The notes: generated by a model from the sequence alone, not told the origin. 64,000 bases of DNA from Enterococcus faecalis (GCF_029024925.1 NZ_CP118962.1:1148001-1212000); one strand, 5' to 3'. Positions 10,912 to 20,351 are shown, counted from the first letter of the stretch. Numbers and translations: made by a program.

Positions 10912-10925
10912 ATGCGAATTCGCAT
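10912..10925. promoter_or_regulatory. Perfect 14-bp palindrome in a divergent promoter region
   Basis: ATGCGAATTCGCAT is self-complementary. It lies between the DUF2187-like gene (leftward) and the Rgg-type gene (rightward), directly before a TTGACA at 10929-10934. Its place suggests an operator, possibly for the neighbouring regulator. A CCATTTT/AAAATGG hairpin (10941-10960) follows. Confidence 0.5.
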
Positions 10926-10984
10926 ATTTTGACAAAATCCCCATTTTGCAAGGAAAATGGCCGATATAAATAGGAGCTATTGTG

Positions 10985-11812
10985 ATGAATTCTTTAGGTG
11001 CAGTTATTAAAGAAATTAGAAAAAATAGAAAATTGACACAGAAAATGTTATCAGAAGACATCTGTTCGCAAAGCGTTTTAAGTCGCATTGAAAACAATGA
11101 AGAGTTGCCAAACGTTCTCGTAATGCAACAACTTTGTGATCGTTTAGGTGTGACTGTTGATCAGATTATGCGTTATAAATCTGGTGATGTGCACGTTGTT
11201 ACGTATTCATTTGAAAAAATGGCTGAATATTTTCGCCATAAAAAATATCAATTATTATTAAATTATTTAAAGGAAAATCGTATTGAAGAACAATTGTATT
11301 TAGATACGGACTGGCAAAAATATTATTATTATTTAGGTAGTTGTGAATTGTTTGTTCTAAATGATTATGAAAAAGCTATTGCTAGCTTGCGTAAAGGGTT
11401 ATCTTTCACCTATAAAGCCGATAAGTTAAATGTTTCTGATTTAGAGATTCAATTAATTAGTTGTCTAGGTGCCACTTATGGTTATATGGGCAATCGAGTA
11501 GAAGCAGAACGATTTTTAAGTTTGAGTATTCATTATTTTAATCAATTGCCAAATGAACGCAGTAATGCAGAGTTAACGAAAATATTTTTTAATTATGCTG
11601 ATTTCTTATTTAAAAATTATACAGAAAAAGATGCCGAAATTTATGTGGATCAAGGAATTACTTGGGCCCGCAAAAAAAATAGTTATTATTATTTAAGTGA
11701 ATTATTAAATCTAAAATATTTAGTTTTAATGAGAAAGAATAAACACGAAGAAGCAGAACGTTATCTGAACTTAGCACAACAAATGAAAAATGTGGAAAGT
11801 GGCAATCTTTAA
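10985..11812 (+). CDS. Rgg/PlcR-type transcriptional regulator
   Basis: 275 residues. The first 65 or so form an XRE helix-turn-helix (LGAVIKEIRKNRKLTQKMLS, then QSVLSRIENNEELPN). The remainder is a chain of TPR-like helices rich in Tyr and Leu, as in Rgg, PlcR and MutR proteins that often sense short peptides. The AGGAG at 10972-10976 fits the ATG at 10985 better than the GTG at 10982. No obvious short hydrophobic pheromone gene was found next to it. It may regulate the divergent small gene or act elsewhere. Confidence 0.82.
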   Translation: MNSLGAVIKEIRKNRKLTQKMLSEDICSQSVLSRIENNEELPNVLVMQQLCDRLGVTVDQIMRYKSGDVHVVTYSFEKMAEYFRHKKYQLLLNYLKENRIEEQLYLDTDWQKYYYYLGSCELFVLNDYEKAIASLRKGLSFTYKADKLNVSDLEIQLISCLGATYGYMGNRVEAERFLSLSIHYFNQLPNERSNAELTKIFFNYADFLFKNYTEKDAEIYVDQGITWARKKNSYYYLSELLNLKYLVLMRKNKHEEAERYLNLAQQMKNVESGNL

Positions 11813-11835
11813 AAAATCCTCAGAATTGCTTAAAA

Positions 11836-11845
11836 GGTCTACACC
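11836..11845. promoter_or_regulatory. HutC/NagR-type operator upstream of nagA
   Basis: GGTCTACACC flanked by A on both sides fits the established GT-N-TA-N-AC core of GntR/HutC regulators and matches 10 of 12 bases of the DasR/NagR dre core TGGTCTAGACCA. It lies six bases before the putative -35 of nagA. The GntR/UTRA protein encoded at 26143-26850 is the candidate binder. Confidence 0.6.
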
Positions 11846-11850
11846 ATTTC

Positions 11851-11879
11851 TTGACTTTTGTACTGATTAAGAGTACTTT
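11851..11879 (+). promoter_or_regulatory. Probable nagA promoter
   Basis: TTGACT (11851-11856) and TACTTT (11874-11879) with a 17-bp spacer. The HutC-type operator abuts the -35 side. Confidence 0.5.
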
Positions 11880-11912
11880 TGAAGTAAGTAAAATAAAGAA
11901 AGAAGGATGAAG

Positions 11913-13061
11913 ATGAAAACATTTATCTTTGCAGACAAGTTCTTTTTAAAAAGCGATGTTAAAGGACCTGGTTATTTAGAAATCACGGATGGTATCTTTG
12001 GTAATTATACAAAAGATGAACCGCAAGGGGACGTAAAAATTATTCGTGAGGAAGGCAAATGGATTGCCCCAGGTTTAGTCGATACTCATATTCATGGTTA
12101 CATGAATCATGACGTAATGGATAACGATGCAGAAGGCATTAAAGTGATATCTGAAGGCTTATTATCTTGTGGTGTAACTTCATTTTTACCAACAACGTTA
12201 ACTTCAAGTAAAGAACGTTTAACAGACGTTGCACGTACGATTGGTCAAGTCTACCAAGAAGTACCTGGTGCAAAAATTCAAGGGATTTACTTTGAAGGAC
12301 CTTTCTTTACTGAAGAACATAAAGGCGCACAAAATCCAAGTTATTTTGGAGATCCAGACCTTGATACATTCCACGAATGGCAAGAAGCTTCAGGCGGAAT
12401 TATTAAGAAAATTGCGTTGGCACCAGAACGTAATGGTGTGAAAGAATTTGTTGAAACCGTTACAGATGAAGGTGTCGTTGTTGCTTTAGGCCATAGTAAT
12501 GCGACCTTAGAAGAAGCTGATGTGGCAGTTGAAGCAGGCGCTAGCGTTTTTGTTCATGCATATAATGGGATGCGCGGCTTAAATCACCGTGAACCAGGGA
12601 TGGTTGGTGCATTGTTAACGTTACAACACGTTTTCTCTGAATTAATTTGTGATGGACACCATGTACATCCGCAAGCGGCTGAAGTATTGATGGAAAAAGC
12701 GGGCCATGATCACGTTGCGTTAATTACAGACTGCATGATGGCTGGCGGTATGCCAGATGGCAACTACAATTTAGGTGAATTTCCTGTTGTGGTAGCAGAA
12801 GGAACGGCTCGTTTGGATACTGGGAACTTAGCAGGTAGTATTTTAAAACTAAAAGAAGCAATTAAAAATGTAGTTGATTGGGGTATTGCAACACCTGCAC
12901 AAGCAATTATGATGGCTTCATTAGTTCCTGCGATTAGCTGTAAAATTGATGATCAATGTGGCATGATTGCAAATGGTCGTGATGCTGACTTTATCGTATT
13001 AGAACCAACCATGGAATTAGCAGCTACTTATTTAGATGGCGTTGAACGTTATCGAGCATAA
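11913..13061 (+). CDS. nagA: N-acetylglucosamine-6-phosphate deacetylase
   Basis: 382 residues of the amidohydrolase superfamily. Motifs include PGLVDTHIHGYMNHDVMD (about 53, first metal His pair), FEGPFF (about 126), GHSNAT (about 193), VHAYNGMRGLNHREPG (about 212) and LITDCMMAGGMPDG (about 270). It converts GlcNAc-6-P to glucosamine-6-P and acetate in amino-sugar catabolism. AAGAAGG at 11900-11906 places the start at the second ATG (11913), six residue-free bases downstream, rather than at 11907. nagB is not adjacent. A HutC-type operator precedes the promoter. Confidence 0.95.
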   Translation: MKTFIFADKFFLKSDVKGPGYLEITDGIFGNYTKDEPQGDVKIIREEGKWIAPGLVDTHIHGYMNHDVMDNDAEGIKVISEGLLSCGVTSFLPTTLTSSKERLTDVARTIGQVYQEVPGAKIQGIYFEGPFFTEEHKGAQNPSYFGDPDLDTFHEWQEASGGIIKKIALAPERNGVKEFVETVTDEGVVVALGHSNATLEEADVAVEAGASVFVHAYNGMRGLNHREPGMVGALLTLQHVFSELICDGHHVHPQAAEVLMEKAGHDHVALITDCMMAGGMPDGNYNLGEFPVVVAEGTARLDTGNLAGSILKLKEAIKNVVDWGIATPAQAIMMASLVPAISCKIDDQCGMIANGRDADFIVLEPTMELAATYLDGVERYRA

Positions 13062-13070
13062 GACACAAGA

Positions 13071-13106
13071 AAAAGCTTGCGGAAATTTATCCGCAAGCTT
13101 TTTTTT
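13071..13106. terminator. Bidirectional terminator between nagA and the SUKH-like gene
   Basis: AAAAGCTTGCGGA (13071-13083) pairs with TCCGCAAGCTTTT (13090-13102), followed by more T. Both converging genes can use it. Confidence 0.9.
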
Positions 13107-13491
13107 ATAATTCTTTTGGTAAAATCGCAGAAGTGATTTCTTTGTTCTCGTAGGCAATAAAAAAATCGATTAATTGCTTGTCAAATTGCTCAATATCCTC
13201 TTTGTAAAGGGAGCTGGGAATCACAAAGGTTTGCTCTAGGGTGCCTGCTAGATAATCGCCATCTAAACTTTGGGCGACAACTAAAAATTCTTGTTTGCGC
13301 CAATGTTCCACATCTGTTTCAGAAATGGTTTCTGGAGAGGCTAAAAATTTACAATTTTCGACAAACTGTTCATCAATTTCTTCACTGAAAGTTAATTCAG
13401 CATCCTCTTCTTGAGGTTGAGAGAGGATTGCTTGCAAAAATGTTTGTGGTTTTGCATCGGGTAATGTTTCTTTTAGCTGTTCAAAATCCAA
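13105..13491 (-). CDS. Acidic SUKH/SMI1-like protein, possible nuclease inhibitor
   Basis: 128 residues, strongly acidic, starting at TTG behind GGAGG. The stretch LVVAQSLDGDYLAG followed by FVIPSSLYKEDIEQFDKQLIDFF resembles the C-terminal half of SMI1/KNR4 (SUKH) proteins, many of which are immunity proteins for nuclease toxins. It lies 13 bp downstream of the nuclease gene, on the same strand. The family call is from pattern recognition, and the immunity role is inference. Confidence 0.5.
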   Translation of the reverse strand: MDFEQLKETLPDAKPQTFLQAILSQPQEEDAELTFSEEIDEQFVENCKFLASPETISETDVEHWRKQEFLVVAQSLDGDYLAGTLEQTFVIPSSLYKEDIEQFDKQLIDFFIAYENKEITSAILPKEL

Positions 13492-13504
13492 TGAAAGTTC
13501 CTCC

Positions 13505-14164
13505 TTATTGTTTGTTTAAAATAGTTACTGAAAAATCAATGGGTGAATTTGTTTTAAGGCTTTTGGCTTCTAAGATGATTTTTTCAGCCAACAAATCGTT
13601 TCCGTTATATACAGGTGTCACGCGATAACGAACGGTTTCGCCGCGATCAAGAGCTGCCCGAATCTGATTTTCATATTTCGTCATATAAGGAGTGTTGACA
13701 GGATTCTGATACAAGGTGGTTAAGTTACGTGGATCATCACCACTGCCTCCCATTTGACGGCCGATTAGGTGGCCACGCGAATGATTAGCTTTTCCTGAAA
13801 TGAAACCAACTGGTCGAATATCTTTATTAGCGGAAGTTCCTGTATTGACCATTGCGGGTTTTAATAGCGCATCAGCGCCTGTCGCTCGTTTTAGACGATC
13901 TAGAGAATGATAAGTAATCCAGCCGTTTGAGCTATCCTTTAATTCCTCTGCTGAAAATGTGGCTTTACCATTTTCAATGGGTCCAGGATTATCTCCTTTT
14001 GGTGCTGGTGTGCTTGAGGGGGTGGTTGTTTGTGGTTGAACATTAAATAAATCTTGTAAAGCATCAGGAACTTTAACGCCAACCGCGCCTAAAATTAAAA
14101 TGATTAATGCGCCAATCAGCATGATGGTTGAATTAAATGGTGGTTTCTTCTTTCTGTTTGCCAT
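13505..14164 (-). CDS. DNA/RNA non-specific endonuclease, EndA-type, membrane-anchored
   Basis: 219 residues. A basic N-terminus is followed by one membrane segment (about residues 12-30). A Pro/Thr/Ser-rich linker leads to the beta-beta-alpha-metal nuclease domain with NHSRGHLIGRQMGG (His in RGH as general base) and the metal-ligand Asn in DDPRNLTTLYQNPVN. It resembles the EndA/NucA DNA-entry nucleases. Predicted to act outside the membrane. GAGGAG lies before the ATG. The acidic gene downstream may encode its inhibitor. Confidence 0.88.
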   Translation of the reverse strand: MANRKKKPPFNSTIMLIGALIILILGAVGVKVPDALQDLFNVQPQTTTPSSTPAPKGDNPGPIENGKATFSAEELKDSSNGWITYHSLDRLKRATGADALLKPAMVNTGTSANKDIRPVGFISGKANHSRGHLIGRQMGGSGDDPRNLTTLYQNPVNTPYMTKYENQIRAALDRGETVRYRVTPVYNGNDLLAEKIILEAKSLKTNSPIDFSVTILNKQ

Positions 14165-14324
14165 AACGTGCTCCTCTAATTTTATACTTGCAATAGTCCA
14201 AATTTAAGTGGACCATCTTTTCTATTATACGTAAATTTGCTAAAAAATCAAAAAAGGCTTTTCTTTGAAAGACTTGTATTCTCAGATATGTTACTATTTT
14301 AATGTAGAAGGGAAGGGATAGTGG

Positions 14325-15026
14325 ATGGCCTATATTGAAGTCAAAAATGAATACAAGCGTTACCAAATGGGAGAGACAACTATTACTGCGAATGACGGCA
14401 TTTCTTTTGAAGTGGAAAAAGGAGAAGTAGCGGTTATTTTAGGCCCCAGCGGTGCTGGAAAATCAACTGTTTTAAATATTCTTGGTGGAATGGACAGCTG
14501 TGATGAAGGGGAAATTATTATTGATGGCACAGATATCGCTCAGTTTTCAGAGAAACAATTAACCACTTATCGACGAAATGATGTCGGGTTTGTTTTCCAA
14601 TTTTACAATTTAGTCCCAAATTTAACGGCAAAAGAAAATGTCGAATTGGCTTCGCAAATCGTTGCGGATGCGTTGGATTCGACCAATGTTTTACAATCGG
14701 TGGGTTTAGGGGAACGTTTAGATAATTTTCCAGCGCAACTTTCTGGTGGTGAACAACAACGAGTAACCATCGCCCGTGCGATTGCTAAAAAGCCCAAGTT
14801 ACTTTTATGTGATGAACCGACAGGAGCACTGGATTATGAAACAGGGAAACAAATTTTAACTATTTTGCAAAATACTGCTCGTGAAACTGGAACGACCGTC
14901 TTAATTATTACCCACAATTCAGCCATTGCAGAAATGGCCGATCGGGTAATTCGAATTAATGATGCAAAAGTTCGCGAAATGACTGTGAATGATCAGCCTA
15001 AATTGGTTGCTGAAATTGAATGGTAG
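14325..15026 (+). CDS. ABC transporter ATP-binding protein (MacB/LolD-type)
   Basis: 233 residues with Walker A GPSGAGKS (about 40), Q-loop [11 protein letters not shown], signature LSGGEQQR (about 139) and Walker [13 protein letters not shown]. This class pairs with FtsX-like permeases and usually moves peptides, lipids or antibiotics, or transmits a signal. The permease gene follows within 10 bp. Confidence 0.93.
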   Translation: MAYIEVKNEYKRYQMGETTITANDGISFEVEKGEVAVILGPSGAGKSTVLNILGGMDSCDEGEIIIDGTDIAQFSEKQLTTYRRNDVGFVFQFYNLVPNLTAKENVELASQIVADALDSTNVLQSVGLGERLDNFPAQLSGGEQQRVTIARAIAKKPKLLLCDEPTGALDYETGKQILTILQNTARETGTTVLIITHNSAIAEMADRVIRINDAKVREMTVNDQPKLVAEIEW

Positions 15027-15035
15027 GTGCCTAAA

Positions 15036-17672
15036 ATGAAGAAAACAGCGCTAATTAAAACAAGCTTACGTGAAATTAGACAATCTACTACACGATTTTT
15101 ATCGATTATGGGGATTATTTTCCTTGGTGTAATGGTTTTTGTTGGTTTGAAAGCTACTGGACCAGATATGATTAAAACCGCGAATAATTATTACCAGAAA
15201 GAGCAGCTTCCAGATGCGCGAATAATTTCTACAATGGGACTGGAAAAGAAAGATTTAACAACTCTACAGTCTTTAAAAGATGTCGAAACAGTTGTGCCGC
15301 GGTATACAATAGATGCCACGATTGGGCCGCAAAATAATGCAGTAAAATTGTTTGGCTATCGAAAAAATCAAGCAGGATCGGTTAACTATCAAGTAGTTGA
15401 CGGTCGGTTACCTAAACAAACAAATGAAATTGCATTAGATACATTAGCGAAAACTAGATATGACTATAAAATGGGTGATAAAATCACTTTAAACGATGTA
15501 GCGATTAAAGAAAAAGGACTGACGCAAACTCATTTTACTGTTGTTGGATTTATCAATTCAGCAGAATATATTGATAATACATCCAGGGGAACCACAACGG
15601 TCGGTTCTGGAACGTTAAACTTTTTTGGCGTGGTTTCGGAAAAAGCCTTTGACAGTCAACGATATCCAGAATTGCTAATCTCATTTCGTTCATTAAAACA
15701 TCAAAATACGTATTTCTCTGATTATGAAAAGAAAAGAGAGCAGGCCTTAAATCAGGTAAAAGAGGCACTGAAAAATCGGCCAGAAGAACAGATTGCGGCT
15801 CTGCGTGATTCGGCTCAGCCGGACATTAACCAAGGTCGGCAAGCGCTGGAAACGGGAAAACAAGCGCTTGCGCAGTTGGAGCAACAACCAGGAATTCCAG
15901 CTGAGATGCTTGAAAAGCAAAAAGACGAATTGGCTAAACAAGAACAACTGTTGGCTGAAAAAGAAACAGAGCTAGCCAATTTGAAAGCCCCAACGTATTA
16001 TTATTTTACTAGGGAAGACAATCCAGGATTTTCTGAATATCAAGATAACGCTGATCGGATTTCTTCTTTAGCCACGCTGTTCCCGTTGTTCTTTTTCCTA
16101 ATTGCGGCATTAGTCAGCTTAACTACCATGACACGTATGGTGGAAGAAAAAAGAATGGAAATTGGTAGTTTGAAAGCTTTAGGTTATCGTAATCGTGAAA
16201 TTGCTTCGATTTTTATTACCTATGCAACGGTTGCTAGCCTAACAGGTGCATTATTAGGATTGGCAGTTGGCTATTATCTATTCCCTAAAATAATTTTTGA
16301 TGCCTACGGTCAAATGTACAATATTCCTGATTTAGTTACACCGTGGTACTTAAATTACAGTTTATGGGGCATCATTGTAGCCTTAGCTTGTACTGTGGGA
16401 GCGGCCTTAGTGACATTAAGAATCGATTTATTAAGTACCCCAGCTACCTTGCTAAGACCCAAAGCGCCGAAAGCAGGCCAACGGATTTTATTAGAACGAA
16501 TCCGCCCTTTATGGCAACGCATGAGCTTTATTCAAAAAGTGACCGCTAGAAATCTGTTCCGCTATAAACGACGGATGCTGATGACCGTTATCGGAATAGC
16601 TGGTTGTATGGGGCTGTTAATTGTTGGTTTTGGTTTACGCGATTCAATTGTGGATGTCGCTACAATTCAATTTAATAAAATCTGGCATTACCAAGCAGTC
16701 GTGACTTTTAAAGAGCAAACAACACCTGAAGAGACAAAAGAGTATCAAGAAACGTTGCGCAAACTGGATGGTTTGAATAAAACAATTCCGTTATATTCAG
16801 AAATCTTTAAAACGAAGGGCAAAGGCGCACCAACTCAAAATATTACTCTTTATGTGCCACAAGATCCTTCGAAAATGGCTGATTTTCAGTTATTTAATGA
16901 TCGAGTCACTGGAGAAAAATATTCCCTCAACGATGACGGTGTAATCATTAATGAAAAATTAGCTAAATTATTTGGCTATAAAGTCGGAGATCAATTAAAT
17001 TTAGAAAATAGTGATAATCAAACCTATCACGTGAAAATTGCCGCGATTGCAGAGAACTACACGGGTCATTTTGTCTATATGACGCCGAAACTCTACCAGA
17101 CGATGACGAAACAGAAGCCGGAGTATAATACAGAATTCCTACTTTTTGACAAAAAGTTATCCTCAAAACAAGAAACCTCAATCGGAGAGGCGTTGACAAA
17201 ACAGCCGAAAGTGTTGAACATTACGTTTTTAACTGCGATGAAAGGTTCGTTTGATGATATGCTGAAAAGCCTTGATATTGTCATTTGGGTACTAATTGCT
17301 GTTTCTGGTTCTTTAGCGTTAATTGTGTTATATAATTTAACCAACATTAATGTTTCTGAACGGATTCGAGAACTTTCCACGATTAAGGTTTTAGGATTTT
17401 ACGATCGTGAAGTCACTACCTATGTTTACCGTGAAAACATTATTTTAACGTTCATTGGTATTATTGTTGGCTGCTTCTTTGGGAAAATTTTGCATCAGTA
17501 TATTTTAGCAACCGTTGAAGTTGATTTAATTATGTTTTCGCCAATTATTCATTGGCCAAGTTATCTATATTCCGCAGTCATCACCATGTGTTTCACGTTG
17601 TTTGTGATGGTCATTATGCATCGGAAATTGAAGAAAATCAATATGATTGAAGCGTTAAAATCAAATGAATAG
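15036..17672 (+). CDS. FtsX-like ABC transporter permease (878 aa)
   Basis: About 878 residues from the ATG at 15036, with AGGTG six bases upstream; a GTG at 15027 is also in frame. It has an N-terminal membrane segment (about 20-40) and a large extracellular region containing a Gln/Lys/Glu coiled coil (about 245-310, LEKQKDELAKQEQLLAEKE). Two FtsX-type membrane blocks follow, each with a conserved loop (EIGSLKALGYRNREI about 380; RELSTIKVLGFYDRE about 780). It works with the preceding ATPase. Substrate unknown. Confidence 0.9.
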   Translation: MKKTALIKTSLREIRQSTTRFLSIMGIIFLGVMVFVGLKATGPDMIKTANNYYQKEQLPDARIISTMGLEKKDLTTLQSLKDVETVVPRYTIDATIGPQNNAVKLFGYRKNQAGSVNYQVVDGRLPKQTNEIALDTLAKTRYDYKMGDKITLNDVAIKEKGLTQTHFTVVGFINSAEYIDNTSRGTTTVGSGTLNFFGVVSEKAFDSQRYPELLISFRSLKHQNTYFSDYEKKREQALNQVKEALKNRPEEQIAALRDSAQPDINQGRQALETGKQALAQLEQQPGIPAEMLEKQKDELAKQEQLLAEKETELANLKAPTYYYFTREDNPGFSEYQDNADRISSLATLFPLFFFLIAALVSLTTMTRMVEEKRMEIGSLKALGYRNREIASIFITYATVASLTGALLGLAVGYYLFPKIIFDAYGQMYNIPDLVTPWYLNYSLWGIIVALACTVGAALVTLRIDLLSTPATLLRPKAPKAGQRILLERIRPLWQRMSFIQKVTARNLFRYKRRMLMTVIGIAGCMGLLIVGFGLRDSIVDVATIQFNKIWHYQAVVTFKEQTTPEETKEYQETLRKLDGLNKTIPLYSEIFKTKGKGAPTQNITLYVPQDPSKMADFQLFNDRVTGEKYSLNDDGVIINEKLAKLFGYKVGDQLNLENSDNQTYHVKIAAIAENYTGHFVYMTPKLYQTMTKQKPEYNTEFLLFDKKLSSKQETSIGEALTKQPKVLNITFLTAMKGSFDDMLKSLDIVIWVLIAVSGSLALIVLYNLTNINVSERIRELSTIKVLGFYDREVTTYVYRENIILTFIGIIVGCFFGKILHQYILATVEVDLIMFSPIIHWPSYLYSAVITMCFTLFVMVIMHRKLKKINMIEALKSNE

Positions 17673-17683
17673 CACATTTCAAA

Positions 17684-17729
17684 AAACGAGGAGTCCGTAG
17701 AAGTTCGATAATTCTAGGGCTGCTCGTTT
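17684..17729 (+). terminator. Terminator after the ABC permease
   Basis: AAACGAGGAGTCC (17684-17696) pairs with GGGCTGCTCGTTT (17717-17729) with wobble pairs. The following TATTGTTGCTTCTTTT is T-rich. Confidence 0.65.
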
Positions 17730-17864
17730 ATTGTTGCTTCTTTTATTAAGAAAAAATAGGTCTTAAGATGTATCTTTTGAGATTTATTTGGAAATTACTA
17801 CTCTTTTTATTTAAAAATTGGTACACTATTACTAGGTTATAGCACAGAAAGGAGTGTGGGAAAA

Positions 17865-18389
17865 GTGTTAGAAGGTCTACCATTGGAAACGGTTTATTTT
17901 TATGCATTAGTGGGGAGCGCGGTCCTCGCTTTTTTACTAATTATTTTTGGGGATGTTTTTAATTTTGATGGACCGGTTGACCCAATGCTGATTATTCCAT
18001 GGATTGCTTTTACCTCGCTGTTTGGGTACCTTGGGGAAGAATTAACAGCGGTAAATAGTTGGCTTATTTTAATTGTCAGTGGTATTCTTTCAACCATTAT
18101 TGTTTTCTTCCTAAATTTTTATGTGTTGGTCCCTTTGAAAAATTCGGAGGCCACAATTTCTATTTCGGAAAAAGACATGGAGGGTCGTGTTGCTACTGTG
18201 ATTACCCCAATTCCTGTCCGGGGAATGGGCGAGATTCAATTGAAGAGTGTCACAGGTTCGTTAAGTCGACCAGCAGCATTTTATGTGCCACAAGAAGTGG
18301 CTGCGCCAAGAGGTAGTGAGGTATTGATTATTGAATTGAAAGAACGGGTTTGTTATGTCATTCCTTACGAAGGCAGTCTAAAAATATAG
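17865..18389 (+). CDS. NfeD-like membrane protein (flotillin partner)
   Basis: 174 residues. AAAGGAG at 17848-17854 fits the GTG at 17865 (an in-frame GTG at 17856 is too close). Three membrane segments fill about residues 10-90. A C-terminal OB-fold-like NfeD domain follows (EGRVATVITPIPVRGMGEIQLK). NfeD proteins are typically encoded beside flotillins and act with them in membrane organisation. The flotillin gene starts 16 bp downstream. Confidence 0.85.
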   Translation: MLEGLPLETVYFYALVGSAVLAFLLIIFGDVFNFDGPVDPMLIIPWIAFTSLFGYLGEELTAVNSWLILIVSGILSTIIVFFLNFYVLVPLKNSEATISISEKDMEGRVATVITPIPVRGMGEIQLKSVTGSLSRPAAFYVPQEVAAPRGSEVLIIELKERVCYVIPYEGSLKI

Positions 18390-18405
18390 AGTAGGAGAGA
18401 AGAAA

Positions 18406-19875
18406 ATGGGGATTTTGTTACCGATTATTATTGCAGTTTTAGTATTATTAATGTTATTAATTGTGTTTGTTTCTAAATATCAGACAGCCAAACCTGATGA
18501 AGCGTTAATTATCAGCGGGAGCTATCTAGGCTCTAAAAATGTTCATGTAGACGAAGGTGGCAACAAAATTAAAATCGTTCGTGGCGGTGGTGCGTTTGTC
18601 TTACCAGTGTTCCAACGTTCAAATCGAATTAGTTTGCTTTCAAGTAAATTAGATGTTTCCACACCAGAAGTGTACACAGAACAAGGGGTTCCTGTGATGT
18701 GTGATGGGACATCAATCATTAAAATTGGTTCGTCAGTTGAAGAAATTGCGACAGCAGCGGAACAATTTTTAGGAAAAACAACGGAAGAATTAGAAAATGA
18801 AGCACGTGAAGTATTAGAAGGACATTTACGTTCGATTTTAGGTTCAATGACAGTGGAGGAAATTTACCAAAACCGTGATAAATTTAGCCAAAGTGTACAA
18901 GAAGTTGCCAGTGTTGACTTAGCTAAAATGGGCTTAGTTATTGTGTCGTTCACAATTAAAGAAGTTCGTGATAAAAATGGATACTTGGATTCATTAGGGA
19001 AACCAAGAATCGCTCAAGTTAAACGTGATGCAGATATTGCTGAAGCAGAAGCTTTGAAAGAAACTCGCATCAAAAAAGCGGAAGCAGAAAAAGAATCACA
19101 ACAAGCGGAATTGCAACGTCAAACAGAAATTGCAGAAGCTTCAAAAGAAAAAGAATTGAAATTAGCGTTATACAAACAAGAACAAGATATTGCCAAAGCC
19201 AAAGCAGACCAAGCCTATAACTTGGAAAGCGCGCGTGCACAACAACACGTGGTGGAACAAGAAATGGAAGTCAAAGTTGTTGAACGTCAAAAACAAATTG
19301 AGTTAGAAGAAAAAGAAATTACGCGTCGTGAAAAACAATACGACTCAGAAGTGAAGAAAAAAGCCGATGCAGATCGTTACGCACGCGAACAAGAAGCTCT
19401 TGCTCAAAAAGCACGCGAAGTAGCAGAAGCCGAAGCAGAACGCTTCAAAGTTGAAGCATTAGCCGAAGCGGAAGCCAATAAAACGCGTTTAACAGGTCAA
19501 GCGCAAGCCGAAGCTATTTTAGCTCGTGGTGCAGCGGAAGCCGAAGCCAAACAAAAGATTGCTGATGCCTTCAAAGAATATGGTGAAGCAGCTGTGTTAA
19601 GTATGGTGATGGAAATGTTACCACAATTAATGAAAGAAGCAGCACAACCATTGGGCAACATCGACAAGATTTCAGTGGTAGATACAGGCGCAGGTGGCGA
19701 AAATTCTGGCGCCAACCGTATTACCAATTATGCAACAAACTTGTTGGCTGGTACACAAGAAACACTAAAAGAAACAACGGGCCTCGACGTGAAAGAGCTA
19801 ATTGAAAACTTTTCTAAAAAAGGTACCTCAAATAGCGTGAACTATCATGCAACAGAAGGTTCAGAAAAAGAATAA
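18406..19875 (+). CDS. Flotillin (FloT/YuaG-type)
   Basis: 489 residues. One N-terminal membrane segment (residues 3-24) precedes a SPFH/band-7 domain (about 30-200; YQTAKPDEALIISG, then FVLPVFQRSNRISLL). A long Glu/Ala/Lys heptad-rich coiled coil (about 215-385) leads to a C-terminal AVLSMVMEMLPQLMKEAAQPLG segment typical of flotillins. It scaffolds functional membrane microdomains. It forms an operon with the NfeD-like gene. Confidence 0.93.
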   Translation: MGILLPIIIAVLVLLMLLIVFVSKYQTAKPDEALIISGSYLGSKNVHVDEGGNKIKIVRGGGAFVLPVFQRSNRISLLSSKLDVSTPEVYTEQGVPVMCDGTSIIKIGSSVEEIATAAEQFLGKTTEELENEAREVLEGHLRSILGSMTVEEIYQNRDKFSQSVQEVASVDLAKMGLVIVSFTIKEVRDKNGYLDSLGKPRIAQVKRDADIAEAEALKETRIKKAEAEKESQQAELQRQTEIAEASKEKELKLALYKQEQDIAKAKADQAYNLESARAQQHVVEQEMEVKVVERQKQIELEEKEITRREKQYDSEVKKKADADRYAREQEALAQKAREVAEAEAERFKVEALAEAEANKTRLTGQAQAEAILARGAAEAEAKQKIADAFKEYGEAAVLSMVMEMLPQLMKEAAQPLGNIDKISVVDTGAGGENSGANRITNYATNLLAGTQETLKETTGLDVKELIENFSKKGTSNSVNYHATEGSEKE

Positions 19876-19886
19876 AAATCAGCCTT

Positions 19887-19920
19887 TAAGGAGTAGCGAA
19901 TCGCATTTCGTTACTCCTTA
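19887..19920 (+). terminator. Hairpin after the flotillin gene
   Basis: TAAGGAGTAGCGAA pairs with TTCGTTACTCCTTA (14 bp, one G-T). There is no good T-run, so it may instead protect the mRNA end or terminate weakly. Confidence 0.5.
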
Positions 19921-20021
19921 ATGCTGCATTGAAACGATAAACGAACAAGCTGACAGAAAAATAGCGAGTGCTTGTTTTGTTTCAAAGATTCTGATAACAT
20001 AGAGTTCTTGGAGGGATAGAG

Positions 20022-20255
20022 ATGTCAAAAAAGAATAAAGATATTGAAGTACGTGTCGAAGAAGAAAAAGCCCAATACAATGGAGCAAATGTTTTAATGA
20101 ACAAATTATTTATTGGTAAAAAAGAAATCGGTCGTGTCATTCCGCAAAATGATAAAAAATTCATCATTGAAATTGATGGCAAGCAAGAAGGTACAGCAAA
20201 AAATCTGGACGAAGCCTTTGAAACAATTATTCGTCAATGGAATTTAAGTGAATAA
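20022..20255 (+). CDS. DUF2969 family protein (77 aa)
   Basis: 77 residues starting MSKKNKDIEVRVEEEKAQYN, with GKKEIGRVIPQNDKKFIIEI in the middle and AFETIIRQWNL at the end. It matches the pattern of the lactobacillales-specific DUF2969 family, of unknown function. GGAGGG precedes the ATG. A tRNA promoter follows. Confidence 0.75.
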   Translation: MSKKNKDIEVRVEEEKAQYNGANVLMNKLFIGKKEIGRVIPQNDKKFIIEIDGKQEGTAKNLDEAFETIIRQWNLSE

Positions 20256-20286
20256 AAAATAAATAACAATTTTTTTAAAAAAAGGG

Positions 20287-20315
20287 TTGCTTTTTTCTGG
20301 AAAAGATTGTATTAT
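20287..20315 (+). promoter_or_regulatory. Promoter of the tRNA-Tyr/tRNA-Gln unit
   Basis: TTGCTT (20287-20292) and TATTAT (20310-20315) with a 17-bp spacer, about 30 bp before the first tRNA. Confidence 0.65.
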
Positions 20316-20351
20316 AACTAAGTCAGGTCGTTACAGCGACAATGACTTTTT

